Assembly (NCBI RefSeq): GCF_001310895.1
Contig: NZ_BAZS01000011.1
Coordinates: 1 to 64,000 of the forward strand
DNA length: 64,000 nt
Source: Virgibacillus halodenitrificans JCM 12304
GTDB taxonomy: Bacteria > Bacillota > Bacilli > Bacillales > Amphibacillaceae
Direction of reading: 5' to 3'
Part shown: piece by piece, positions 29,649 through 37,988 of the stretch
Numbering within the stretch: the stretch's first letter is position 1
How the letters are laid out: every line of letters begins with the position of its first letter
Notes under the pieces: generated by a model
Database searches by the model: none
The model's input: only the letters and a program-made list of their open reading frames with translations
What the model was told of the DNA's origin: nothing
Made by a program: the position numbers and the translations under genes

Positions 29649-30283
29649 AATATATAAAGAAAATGAAAAACCATTGATTTAAAATGATGTTTCATGTGAA
29701 TAATATTATTTTTGAAAGGGGCTTGATTCCTTAAAGATCAGCCTCATCTTATTTTACATAAGGGCTATCCAGTTGAATAAGTACGTCATCATAAAACAAT
29801 TTTATAAAATTGGGTGTAAGTGGAGGAAATGGCATTATAAAAAGGGAGTTTAAAAATAGAGCTTTTTTTAAAAATTGTTCGATGATCTTAAATAACCCAG
29901 TAATGAATAGAATAACACCAGAAAAACTGAGGAATTGTCGAGAGATGGAAGATGAAATTTTGAGTGAACTTATTGTGGGAACATTAAATGTAAACCAGCT
30001 AGGTGTTCAAATGGGGGAACTGTAAATAATCCTAATCAAGTAATTAATAGCATGTTGAGCAAGCTGGCTTATTAACTATATTAAAATTTTCTTTTCGACC
30101 AATCCGAACCAAAAAATTTTGCTTTTAAATGAGATGAAATATGAAAGAAACAGTAATCATGTTATTACTAAGGTTATAGAGATTTTGAAAGCATAATGAA
30201 TAAAGTATGATACAGAATTATTTTAAAAGTAGAACTTTAAATTGATGATGTTTCTAGACATTAACTCAGAAAGGAGTTTGAAA
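29649..30283. other. 635-base gap, no convincing gene
   Basis: A 71-codon frame at 29810-30025 starts with TTG, lacks a spaced ribosome site and has unremarkable composition, so I do not call it. A degenerate GC-rich hairpin near 29718-29750 (GGGGCTTGA against TCAGCCTC) may be a weak terminator for the preceding gene. Confidence 0.35.
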
Positions 30284-30394
30284 ATGGATGCTACTATTGC
30301 AACAATTTGCGGACTTTCTGTAGGACTTAATATAATCACGCTTACTCTTTTATATCAGACAAGGAAAATGCTAAAAGAAGAACAAGATAAATAA
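30284..30394 (+). CDS. 36-residue single-helix membrane peptide
   Basis: ATG at 30284 follows AAAGGAG at good spacing. The peptide MDATIATICGLSVGLN-IITLTLLY has one hydrophobic helix (about residues 4-24), then a charged tail QTRKMLKEEQDK. The size and layout resemble small membrane toxins or holin-like peptides of Gram-positive elements, but also ordinary small membrane peptides. No antisense RNA or partner is evident. Confidence 0.45.
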   Translation: MDATIATICGLSVGLNIITLTLLYQTRKMLKEEQDK

Positions 30395-30670
30395 GAAGTG
30401 ATATTGACTGGTAAAAGGTGAATCGATAACTGATCCTGAGAGATTGGACAATATTTTTTGAACAAGCCAAATCAAATGCCGAAATTGTGTTGTTTTTACA
30501 AATAAGATTAACAAATCATCAATGGAGAAAGATTCTAAAGACTAAATAGGAATGTAAGCGGGTTGACATTTTACATCACCAATATTCCAAATGTAGCATA
30601 ATTAGCTTTTGATTTTAAATTTGTAATTGTATAATTATTAAAATTTTATTATGGGTAAGGTGGTGGAAAA

Positions 30671-31285
30671 ATGTTTAAACGAATGAATGATATTCATAAT
30701 GATTGCCTAAGACAAAACAAATTAGTATTAGACAAAGAATATAGATATGATTTTATTAATATTGAAACTACAGGTGTAATGATGTTGGATTCAATTGCTA
30801 TAGCCCCGTATTTTTTTGTGTTTACAACCAAATTAAACTCTCCCTTCACTGTTTATATAAATATAATGCCAAACGACTGTATAGACCCACTTCAAATCAC
30901 TAAACACCAAAATTGCTATTTTAAATACATAAATTTAAGAGATTTAAAAAACGAAAATTTGAAAATACATGATAATCTAATGATTAAAAAGAAAAGTAAT
31001 GAAGTATTCGTATCAATTTTTGATCAAATCTATTATCATTTGAGGGATGATGAGGAAGTTAAAGTGGAAAAAGTTAATTATTTACTATTTGCCATAGCTC
31101 GCTATTTTAACAGTGAAATATTATTACCGCCTAACTTCTCTTTACAATTAAATATCATAGAAAAGCTATTCTATTATTATGAGATTGAAGATTTAGATGA
31201 ACACGAAAAAACCTATGATGAGATAGTAAAATTAAACAAGGAATTAGAACATATAACTACTCAAAAAAGACTAGTACCAAACTAG
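30671..31285 (+). CDS. hypothetical protein (204 residues)
   Basis: Not recognised. The ATG has GGTGGTGG upstream. The first 130 residues alternate hydrophobic and polar stretches like a beta-rich fold (FFVFTTKLNSPFTVYINIM). The last 70 are helical and acidic (YYYEIEDLDEHEKTYDEIVKLNKELEHI). It has no signal peptide. It is the last gene of the element, 180 bases before attR. The codon use is very AT-rich, as in the rest of the element. Confidence 0.6.
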   Translation: MFKRMNDIHNDCLRQNKLVLDKEYRYDFINIETTGVMMLDSIAIAPYFFVFTTKLNSPFTVYINIMPNDCIDPLQITKHQNCYFKYINLRDLKNENLKIHDNLMIKKKSNEVFVSIFDQIYYHLRDDEEVKVEKVNYLLFAIARYFNSEILLPPNFSLQLNIIEKLFYYYEIEDLDEHEKTYDEIVKLNKELEHITTQKRLVPN

Positions 31286-31340
31286 ATCTTATTATTAAAA
31301 CAATTTAATTGAAGGTTTAAAGAGCAATGTTATTATGACT

Positions 31341-31365
31341 TTTAGTGTCCGAAAAGTGACCGATA
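31341..31365 (+). repeat. right-end arm-type repeat
   Basis: TTTAGTGTCCGAAAAGTGAC then CGATA repeats 12511-12536 with one A fewer in the A run. It sits 100 bases inside attR, in the same orientation as the left copy. It is a candidate integrase arm site; the sequence is unrelated to groEL, so it is not part of the target duplication. Confidence 0.5.
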
Positions 31366-31464
31366 AGTATTCAAATTACTCTTTTTTATGTTTTAGAAAA
31401 CAACAGAATTGTTGAAATAGAAAGGTTTGTAGTCTTTATTCAATAGTATTTTAATGGTTAATAT

Positions 31465-31482
31465 ATGGGCGGCATGATGTAA
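31465..31482 (+). repeat. attR: 18-bp direct repeat of the groEL end
   Basis: ATGGGCGGCATGATGTAA is identical to 12442-12459. Beyond it the chromosome resumes with the native groEL 3' flank, including its terminator at 31508. Joining 12459 to 31483 recreates the expected empty site. Confidence 0.9.
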
Positions 31483-31507
31483 GCCCCCTTTTTAACCCAT
31501 TGATATA

Positions 31508-31540
31508 ACGAGGTCTACCTAAGGGTAGGTCTCGTTTTTT
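31508..31540 (+). terminator. native groESL terminator, displaced by the element
   Basis: ACGAG and CTACC pair with GGTAG and CTCGT around a short loop, with a two-base internal mismatch, followed by six T. In the element-free chromosome it would be about 50 bases after groEL. With the rest of 31286-31683 it contains no gene. Confidence 0.8.
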
Positions 31541-31683
31541 ATGTGGAGACAACAAAACACCCTCACTGTAATACTCTGTAATAAAAATTTCATAAAATAA
31601 CCATTTTAATTTTACTGTTAAACGGGTATTACATATAATAGAAAGAAATAATAGTTAACAATAAACGATGGGGTGGAGAATAT

Positions 31684-31863
31684 ATGAGTTCAAATAAGAA
31701 TGTAGAAGTAGGCGACAAAATATCCTTTATGTCTGGTATACAAGGAATTGTTGAGAAAATTAACGATAATTCTGTAATAGTGCAAGTTACCAAAAATAAT
31801 ACAGAACATGATTTTGAAGGAAATAAAACGGTTGTGGCTCATAAAAATTATGAAATTATTTAA
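31684..31863 (+). CDS. small DUF2187 (YkvS-like) protein
   Basis: A 59-residue protein starting at ATG 31684 after GGTGGAG. The sequence VEVGDKISFMSGIQGIVEKINDNSVIVQV and the ending TVVAHKNYEII match the small SH3/KOW-like beta-barrel DUF2187 family common in Bacillaceae. A promoter TTTACT (about 31613) and TATAAT (31636-31641), 17 bases apart, precedes it, and a strong terminator follows. Function unknown. Confidence 0.7.
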   Translation: MSSNKNVEVGDKISFMSGIQGIVEKINDNSVIVQVTKNNTEHDFEGNKTVVAHKNYEII

Positions 31864-31877
31864 AGTTGTAATAAAAA

Positions 31878-31911
31878 AATCACCTGCGTTCGTTTGTGAA
31901 CGCAGGTGATT
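31878..31911. terminator. bidirectional terminator
   Basis: AATCACCTGCGTTC pairs perfectly with GAACGCAGGTGATT around a six-base loop. An A run lies upstream and it sits between the converging DUF2187 gene and FMN reductase gene. Confidence 0.9.
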
Positions 31912-31915
31912 CATT

Positions 31916-32467
31916 CTATTGCTTTACACTCATTTTTTCTATCCAGTGAACAAAGTTATCCATCACAGAATCAATAAACTGTGCTGTTTGCTCATCGGTT
32001 AGATTGCCGTTTTCATCTATTTTCTCATGGACGGCACCTACATAAACTTCATTTCCGGGTAGTGTAATAGTTCCAACTCCAGGTGCATTTAAAATTTGGC
32101 GAAGATGCATTTGCGCTTTTACTGTTCCTAAGCGTCCCATTGATGCGCCAACGATCATTGCGGGTTTGTTTACCATTACTTTATCTACACGAGAAAACCA
32201 GTCAATAGCATTTTTTAATACACCTGAGATGGACGCATTATATTCAGGTGTCGCAAATAGGATGCCATCACTGTTTCTGATTTTTTCTCTAATATCCTCT
32301 ACGATATCAGATGGATCTAGTTCATCATCCTGGTTATAAAATGGAAGCTGCCCAATTGGTAAGATCTCAATGTCCAGCTTATCCTTATATCTTTCCTGCA
32401 TAAAAGATGTGAGTTTCATGTTATATGAATCTTTACGGTTACTTCCTACCATTGCTACTATTTTCAC
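31916..32467 (-). CDS. NADPH-dependent FMN reductase family protein
   Basis: A 183-residue flavodoxin-like oxidoreductase. The FMN phosphate-binding loop is at the start (MVGSNRKDSYNMKL, residues 6-19). The flavin ring loop TPEYNASISGVLKNAIDWFSR (about 74-94) is diagnostic for the chromate/azo/quinone reductase family. The ATG at 32467 is preceded by GGAGGAATC. The physiological substrate cannot be read from sequence; quinone or azo compounds are usual. Confidence 0.85.
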   Translation of the reverse strand: MKIVAMVGSNRKDSYNMKLTSFMQERYKDKLDIEILPIGQLPFYNQDDELDPSDIVEDIREKIRNSDGILFATPEYNASISGVLKNAIDWFSRVDKVMVNKPAMIVGASMGRLGTVKAQMHLRQILNAPGVGTITLPGNEVYVGAVHEKIDENGNLTDEQTAQFIDSVMDNFVHWIEKMSVKQ

Positions 32468-32707
32468 GTTGATTCCTCCGATTTTGTTCTGGTTGATTGT
32501 TGAGTGATCAGTATATTTTTATCAAATCTACGTTGTCAGTGCAAGTAATCTGTTTAGGTTCCTCATGCAATTTAAGCATTCAATTCAGTATATCCTCATG
32601 TCTAAGTATTGAATCATATGTTTCATCACATATTAAATAAATGTTATGATGATTTCACTTAAAATTTCAACAACACATAAGAACCTGCTAAGTGAGAGGA
32701 GAAAAGA

Positions 32708-34181
32708 ATGGATTTCAACACCATCGTTAAAGAACTTGCAACAGAAATGAAAACATTCACAGAAATAAAAAATAGAAATATACAAATTAACGGGATTGCC
32801 TATGACTCACGGAAAGTAAGAGAAGGCTATCTGTTTATTGCGATTAAAGGTGTTCAAGCTGATGGACATCGTTTTATAGATGAAGCAATTAGACAGGGAG
32901 CTACAGTGATTATTGGAGAAAATGACATCTCCCTTGCGGATATTCCATATATAAAAGTAGAAAATACAAGAAGAGCTCTTGCTATTTTAAGTGACCGTTT
33001 TTATCATTCCCCATCAATGAATAAATTTATCATAGGGATTACGGGGACAAATGGTAAAACAACGACAAGCTATTTATTAAAACATGTGCTCGAGCAGGCA
33101 GATGTCTCTTGTACAATGATTGGTTCCATTCAAAACAGTGTAAATGGAAAAATCTATCCTTCAATGAATACTACCCCCGGCCCTTTGGAACTGAATCAGC
33201 TACTGTACGAAAGCAGGGATGAAGTAGTAATTATGGAGGTCAGTTCTCACGCATTAAAGCAATGTAGTAGATGGTATCCTTTTTGATGTCGCCTTATTCA
33301 CTAATTTAAGTCATGATCATTTGGATTATCATGCTTCCATGGAAGAATATTTTAATGTGAAGAAGCTCTTATTTGATAAGCTAAAAAAAGAAGGAAAAGC
33401 TGTTGTGAATAGCGATGATAGCTATGGAGAACAGTTACTGGAGATCCTGGTTGAAAAAGGAGTGGCTTCTTTTACTGTTGGGAGAACCAAGCGTAGTGAT
33501 ATTAGATTTACGTCCCTGAATGAGTCGCAACAAAGGATGAAGCTACATGATGGAGAGAATTCCTTTGAGGTAGATACAAAATTGCCGGGGATGCACAACT
33601 TTTATAATATGGCGATGGCGTATATTACAGCAAGACTAGTGGGAGTTGCTCCGGAGACAATTGCTGCAGCACTAGCTAGTTTTACTGGTCTTCCAGGTCG
33701 TTTTCAGCAGGTGAAAAGCGGGGGCGTAACATGTGTTATTGATTATGCACATACGCCAGATGCTGTCTTTCATTGTTTGCAAGCAGTGAGACAAGCAGGT
33801 GCTGGGCGGCTTAATCATATCTTTGGCTGGCGCGGAGGCCGGGATGAGACAAAACGGAGCGAAATGCTCTCCATTTCTGCAGAGATTTCTGACAGCTATA
33901 CGTTAACCTTGGATGATTTGAATGGGGTTGCCCAAGAGAAAATGATCTCTGATTTAAAGAAATTACAGAGTGAATATGGCATGAGTAATGGAACTATTAT
34001 CCCGGATCGAACTATAGCGATAATGAAGGCGATAGAACATGCTGCCCCGGGTGACTGGATTGTTATTACAGGAAAAGGGAATGAGGAATACCAGCAAAAT
34101 TTCTATCTTGATAGCAAGTCAGATGAAGAAACAGTCACATATTGTTTTAACAATTTAGTGATAGAAGGAGAAGAGGAATAA
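32708..34181 (+). pseudogene. MurE-like Mur ligase paralogue (frameshifted as given)
   Basis: It has a MurE N-terminal domain (YDSRKVREGYLFIAIKG), ATP motif GTNGKTTTSYLL, MNTTPGPL and EVSSHALKQC. Near 33263-33270 the frame shifts. It continues as VDGILFDVALFTNLSHDHLDYH, the ligase domain with GRFQQV and VIDYAHTPDA, to 34181. Two bases missing or one extra would restore about 490 residues. The DNPR motif that selects meso-diaminopimelate is absent (LDDLNGVA instead) and GHE reads GNE, so the amino acid added may differ. It is not in a cell-division cluster, so it is a paralogue of the essential murE. Pieces: 32708-33286 and about 33270-34181. Confidence 0.8.
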
Positions 34182-34197
34182 GCTTTGCTATATAATG

Positions 34198-35025
34198 CTA
34201 TTTCTCTCTCACTTCTATCATAATTTTTGTTACGTAATGGTCTATCCCGTTAACAGATATTTCATCTAATATATATTCTTCATATGTCCAATTTCCCAAT
34301 TTCAGATCTTCTTTTTGGATATAGTTAAGAAGCTTGGCATAGGTTTGATCAATAGTAGTTTCTCTTCCGATGTGATACCCAATAACATATAGGCCTGCTG
34401 CCTTTACATAGGTAATTGTCTGAGTCGGAATCGTTTCTAATCGATTATACAAATAATAATAATTATCAAAATCGCCCTCTAGCACTTCTTTTCTTCTAAT
34501 CATTCCACCAATAGGGTGACCGCTATCTACTTTCATTTCTTTCAAACAAGACTGGAATTCTGAAATAGCTTCTAAGAATGCAGGATCTGTGCAATGGAAA
34601 ATTTTTTTACTTATTAGTAAGCGCTCTTGCTGCATATACTCGATAGTAATTTGCGAATAATCTGTTTGGAGCGCATCTCTCGTTTGTTTATGCTTTGTTT
34701 GTATCATCGTTTGGAGGCGTTGCAATTCTTCAATTTGTTGATTAATTTCCAGGGATTTAACCGTTAATAGCTCCATTAACTGCTGTGGCGATTTAGTTTG
34801 CAAATAATCTTTAATTTCCTGTAAAGGCATTTTTAGCTGCTTTAACATCTCAATTACTGAAAATAAGCCATACTGGTAGTAAGAATAATATCTGTAGCCA
34901 TTCTCCTTCTTTACTTCTGGGCTAAGAAGACCAATCTCATCATAATGAAATAAAGTTTGCTTCTTTACATTACATAATGCAGCGAATTCTCCTGAAGTAA
35001 ATAATTTTTTTGAAGATGTGCTCAT
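34198..35025 (-). CDS. MerR-family transcriptional regulator with effector domain
   Basis: A 275-residue BmrR-type regulator. The N-terminal winged helix (FTSGEFAALCNVKKQTLFHYDEIGLLSPEVKKENGYRYYS, residues about 9-48) is canonical MerR. A coiled-coil dimerization helix (about 75-115) follows. The C-terminal part (about 130-275) has the GyrI-like ligand-binding composition of multidrug sensors. It has no cysteine metal site. The target is not evident; it converges with the murE paralogue. Confidence 0.85.
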   Translation of the reverse strand: MSTSSKKLFTSGEFAALCNVKKQTLFHYDEIGLLSPEVKKENGYRYYSYYQYGLFSVIEMLKQLKMPLQEIKDYLQTKSPQQLMELLTVKSLEINQQIEELQRLQTMIQTKHKQTRDALQTDYSQITIEYMQQERLLISKKIFHCTDPAFLEAISEFQSCLKEMKVDSGHPIGGMIRRKEVLEGDFDNYYYLYNRLETIPTQTITYVKAAGLYVIGYHIGRETTIDQTYAKLLNYIQKEDLKLGNWTYEEYILDEISVNGIDHYVTKIMIEVREK

Positions 35026-35136
35026 AATGAATTTCTCTCCTTGACTATATGGTAACCGGATACCTTAGTATTTAGCTATAACTATAGCATAAGTAATTAT
35101 CTTAAGGCATGGAATTAGAGAGAGGAAGGATTAGTC

Positions 35137-35586
35137 GTGGAAATAGAAATTCATGACGTGAGTAAGAACAATTTACAGGAAATACTTCAACTTCATGTTG
35201 CTACTTCTCAGGAAAATTTTGTTGAATCAACAAGACAGTGCTTGAAGGAAGCAAGAGAATGCACACAGTACAAACCAGTAGGGCTTTATGCAGATGGAGA
35301 GCCTGTTGGATTTAGTATGTATGGATATTTTCCGAGAGAGCAGCGGCTTTGGCTGGATCGGTTCTTAATAGATGAACACTTTCAAGGAAAGGGAATGGGA
35401 ACCATTTTCCTTCAAGCAATGCTGGATACCTTGAAAAAAGAATATCCAGCCCAAGCCATTTATTTGAGTGTATATGAAAATAATCTGCCAGCCATTTATT
35501 TGTACGAAAAATTTGGTTTCAAATTTATTGATGAAAGAGATATAAACGGAGAAAAAATAATGAAGCTAGAGACTGCGATGAGATAA
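35137..35586 (+). CDS. GNAT-family N-acetyltransferase
   Basis: A 149-residue acetyltransferase. The acetyl-CoA loop is FLIDEHFQGKGMGTIFLQAML (about residues 75-95), followed by YLSVYENNLPAIYLYEKFGFKFIDE. It is close to spermidine acetyltransferases of the SpeG/PaiA/BltD kind, but the substrate is not certain. It starts at GTG 35137 with GAGAGGAAGG upstream. It is transcribed away from the MerR gene, which may control it, since Bacillus bltD pairs with a MerR regulator. Confidence 0.8.
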   Translation: MEIEIHDVSKNNLQEILQLHVATSQENFVESTRQCLKEARECTQYKPVGLYADGEPVGFSMYGYFPREQRLWLDRFLIDEHFQGKGMGTIFLQAMLDTLKKEYPAQAIYLSVYENNLPAIYLYEKFGFKFIDERDINGEKIMKLETAMR

Positions 35587-35599
35587 TCGCAGTCTTTTT
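35571..35599 (+). terminator. terminator overlapping the acetyltransferase stop
   Basis: GACTGCGAT (35571-35579) pairs with ATCGCAGTC (35586-35594), then TTTTT. The left arm is within the last codons of the gene. Confidence 0.85.
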
Positions 35600-35822
35600 A
35601 TATGATTTGAAATAAGCATATAAAAAGATCCTCTTGATAAAATTTTAATAAGTGGGTTGACGTGGAAACGCATCCACTGATACTATGGCCAAGGTAGAAA
35701 GAGCGTTCTATCTATTTTACTTAGGAAAACAGTCCAAGAGGACACAAAAACTCTAATCGCTGAAAAAATGTACAACCAGGCTGCATCTTCCCCTGGTTTA
35801 ATTTGATGAAGGAGGTAAAGCA

Positions 35823-36377
35823 GTGGGGAGATCAATGAAAAAAGAAAAAATACTTGAAGTAGCTGAACGTCTATTTTATGAGCACGGTTTTCGCGGAGTA
35901 GGTTTAAAACAGATTATTCGTGAAGCTGATGTAGCTACAATGACGCTTTATAACCACTTTTCCTCAAAAGAAAGCCTTGTGCAAGAGGTTCTTAAACAAA
36001 GAGAGCAGCGATATTGGAGTTACTTAGATTCACACATTGAGAAGAATTCAGATTTGCCAATTCTACTTGCATTGGAAGCACATGGAGAGTGGTTGAAGCA
36101 TCAATCCTACAAAGGGGATATGTTTCTTCGTGCTATGGTTGATTATGCGGGCTTTAACAGCGAAATTGTAACTATTGTAAGAACACATAAAGAAAGGTTA
36201 TTACAATACTTTCAAGAATTGGCAAGACAGAGCGTGGATGGAGATGCGGATGAAATGGCATACCAGTTCACTCTTTTGATAGAGGGAGCGACGTCATTGA
36301 CTGCTGTAGTGGGTGCAGCTAAAGCAACAGAACATTCTTTAGCTATCGCCCGCAAATTAACGAGCAATATTAACTAA
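35823..36377 (+). CDS. TetR/AcrR-family regulator
   Basis: A 184-residue repressor. The N-terminal helix-turn-helix ILEVAERLFYEHGFRGVGLKQIIREADVATMTLYNHFSSKESL (about 9-51) is typical; the C-terminal half is the ligand-binding helical bundle. GTG 35823 follows GGAGG. It is 18 bases upstream of a BCCT transporter gene, which it very likely controls. A promoter-like TTGACG with TACTAT, 18 bases apart, near 35653-35682 precedes it. Confidence 0.85.
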   Translation: MGRSMKKEKILEVAERLFYEHGFRGVGLKQIIREADVATMTLYNHFSSKESLVQEVLKQREQRYWSYLDSHIEKNSDLPILLALEAHGEWLKHQSYKGDMFLRAMVDYAGFNSEIVTIVRTHKERLLQYFQELARQSVDGDADEMAYQFTLLIEGATSLTAVVGAAKATEHSLAIARKLTSNIN

Positions 36378-36395
36378 TTAAGGAGTAGAGTTTAT

Positions 36396-37919
36396 ATGAA
36401 GCAAGTTACAAGTGTATTTTGGGTATCTATTGTTATTTGTATAGCCTTTGTTTTATGGGGTTCCCTGGCTCCTGACAATTTAGGCACTGTAACAGGAGAT
36501 ATACAAGGATTTCTAACTAAGAACTTTGGATGGTTTTATTTATTATCTGTTACTATATTTCTTTTATTTTCTATCTATTTAATTTTCAGTCCTTATGGAA
36601 AAATTCGTCTTGGTAAGCAAAGTGACCGACCAGAGTATAGCAAAATTACATGGTTTGCTATGTTATTTAGTGCTGGTATGGGAATTGGGTTAATTTTCTG
36701 GGGCTCAGCTGAACCACTTGCCCATTTTGCGGCTCCACCAAACGCAGAACCTGAAACAATTGAGGCAGCCAGAAATTCTTTGCGCTATACATTCTTTCAT
36801 TGGGGTTTCCATACATGGGCGATTTACACGGTTATTGGATTGGCCATTGCCTACTTTAAATTCCGTAGAGAAGCACCTGGTTTGATCAGTGCAACCTTCG
36901 AGCCGATTCTAGGAAACAGAGTGAATGGGCTAATTGGTAAGACAATTGATGTTATTGCCGTATTTGCAACCATATTTGGTGTGGCTACATCTCTTGGCTT
37001 AGGCGCTTCCCAGATTGGTGGAGGCCTCGCTTTCCTAACCGATATAGATAATGATTTCTTAACGCAATTTATTATTATTCTAATTGTTACCGTACTATTT
37101 ATGTTCTCTGCATGGACAGGCATTAGTAAAGGGATTAAATATCTAAGTAATACAAACATCGTTCTCGCCGTTATATTAATTTTGCTAACTATTATTATCG
37201 GACCTGGTGTCTATATTATGAATTTATTCTCTTCTACTTTAGGTGAATATTTACAAAATATCCCTTCTCAAAGCTTTGAGATGGCTCCTTTTGATGCTAA
37301 GCATAATGAGTGGATCGAAGGATGGACAGTCTTTTATTGGGCATGGTTCATTGCATGGTCTCCATTTGTAGGGACCTTTATCGCTCGTGTTTCGAAAGGA
37401 AGAACAGTAAGAGAGTTTGTTCTTGGTGTTCTAGTTATTCCTAGTTTATTTAGTATGTTCTGGTTTGCTGTATTTGGAGGAACAAGCTTAAAGCAGGAGC
37501 TTGATGGAGTAAATACAGGTCTAACTGATCTAGCAACAGAGCAAGCATTGTTTGGAATGTTTGAATCGATGCCATTTGGTGTTATTTTAACAGTAGTGGC
37601 TGTTGTTCTGATAAGTACATTCTTCATAACCTCAGCTGACTCCGCAACATTCGTACTTGGTATGCAGACAACAAATGGAAGCTTAAACCCACCTAACACT
37701 GTAAAACTTAGCTGGGGAATTATTCAGGCGGCAACTGCTTCCGTTTTACTTGCTTCAGGTGGACTAGAAGCTTTGCAAACAGCATCTATCTTATCAGCAT
37801 TTCCGTTTGCGATTATTTTGCTGGTCATGATTTATTCCTTACTGAAAGCATTAAAAGAAGACGCCAGACGTACATTCCAAAAACCAGATGAAAAGACAAA
37901 TAAGAATAATGTAAAATAA
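36396..37919 (+). CDS. BCCT-family betaine/carnitine/choline transporter
   Basis: A 507-residue secondary transporter with 12 predicted membrane helices, coupling sodium to uptake of quaternary ammonium solutes. Diagnostic stretches are MGIGLIFWGSAEPLAHF (about 95-111), HWGFHTWAIY and the signature helix WTVFYWAWFIAWSPFVGTFIARVSKGRTVREF (about 310-340). The aromatic residues of that helix form the trimethylammonium box. It lies in an operon with a TetR regulator. It resembles OpuD-type glycine betaine carriers, but carnitine or choline cannot be excluded. Confidence 0.9.
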   Translation: MKQVTSVFWVSIVICIAFVLWGSLAPDNLGTVTGDIQGFLTKNFGWFYLLSVTIFLLFSIYLIFSPYGKIRLGKQSDRPEYSKITWFAMLFSAGMGIGLIFWGSAEPLAHFAAPPNAEPETIEAARNSLRYTFFHWGFHTWAIYTVIGLAIAYFKFRREAPGLISATFEPILGNRVNGLIGKTIDVIAVFATIFGVATSLGLGASQIGGGLAFLTDIDNDFLTQFIIILIVTVLFMFSAWTGISKGIKYLSNTNIVLAVILILLTIIIGPGVYIMNLFSSTLGEYLQNIPSQSFEMAPFDAKHNEWIEGWTVFYWAWFIAWSPFVGTFIARVSKGRTVREFVLGVLVIPSLFSMFWFAVFGGTSLKQELDGVNTGLTDLATEQALFGMFESMPFGVILTVVAVVLISTFFITSADSATFVLGMQTTNGSLNPPNTVKLSWGIIQAATASVLLASGGLEALQTASILSAFPFAIILLVMIYSLLKALKEDARRTFQKPDEKTNKNNVK

Positions 37920-37920
37920 A

Positions 37921-37954
37921 CAAAGGCAGAAAGGAGTCATTCCTTTCTGCTTTG
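37921..37954 (+). terminator. hairpin after BCCT gene
   Basis: CAAAGGCAGAAAGGA pairs with TCCTTTCTGCTTTG around a short loop. The T run is poor, but the stem is long and directly follows the stop. Confidence 0.65.
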
Positions 37955-37988
37955 TTGTGTACTGAAGATAATATATGAGTTAGGAAGC

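Larger units (their letters stand above)
12460..31482. mobile_element. 19.0-kb integrative mobilizable element in the 3' end of groEL
   Basis: The interval is bounded by an exact 18-bp duplication of the groEL end. It carries a tyrosine integrase, a divergent repressor/Cro-like control region, an excisionase-like gene, a replication protein, an oriT-like hairpin region and a MOBQ-type relaxase. Cargo follows: a restriction-modification pair, an OLD nuclease, a SIR2 protein and several unknown genes. No VirB4, coupling protein or other mating-pair genes are seen, so it should be mobilizable rather than self-transmissible. The interior reads as more AT-rich than the flanks. Two decayed membrane-protein remnants near the ends indicate past gene loss. 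The 3' end of groEL is also used as a target by other Gram-positive elements. Confidence 0.9.

Noticed and set aside
29810-30025. 71-codon frame in the element
   Set aside because: TTG start without a spaced ribosome site and no domain features; kept only as a remark in the gap entry.
12460-31482. Prophage
   Set aside because: The switch region and replication protein are phage-like, but no capsid, portal, terminase, tail, holin or lysin genes are present, and a relaxase is.
12460-31482. Avoidance of CTGCAG in the element as evidence of the restriction specificity
   Set aside because: I noticed no CTGCAG while reading the element and several in the flanks, but only one or two would be expected in 19 kb at this AT content, so the absence means little.
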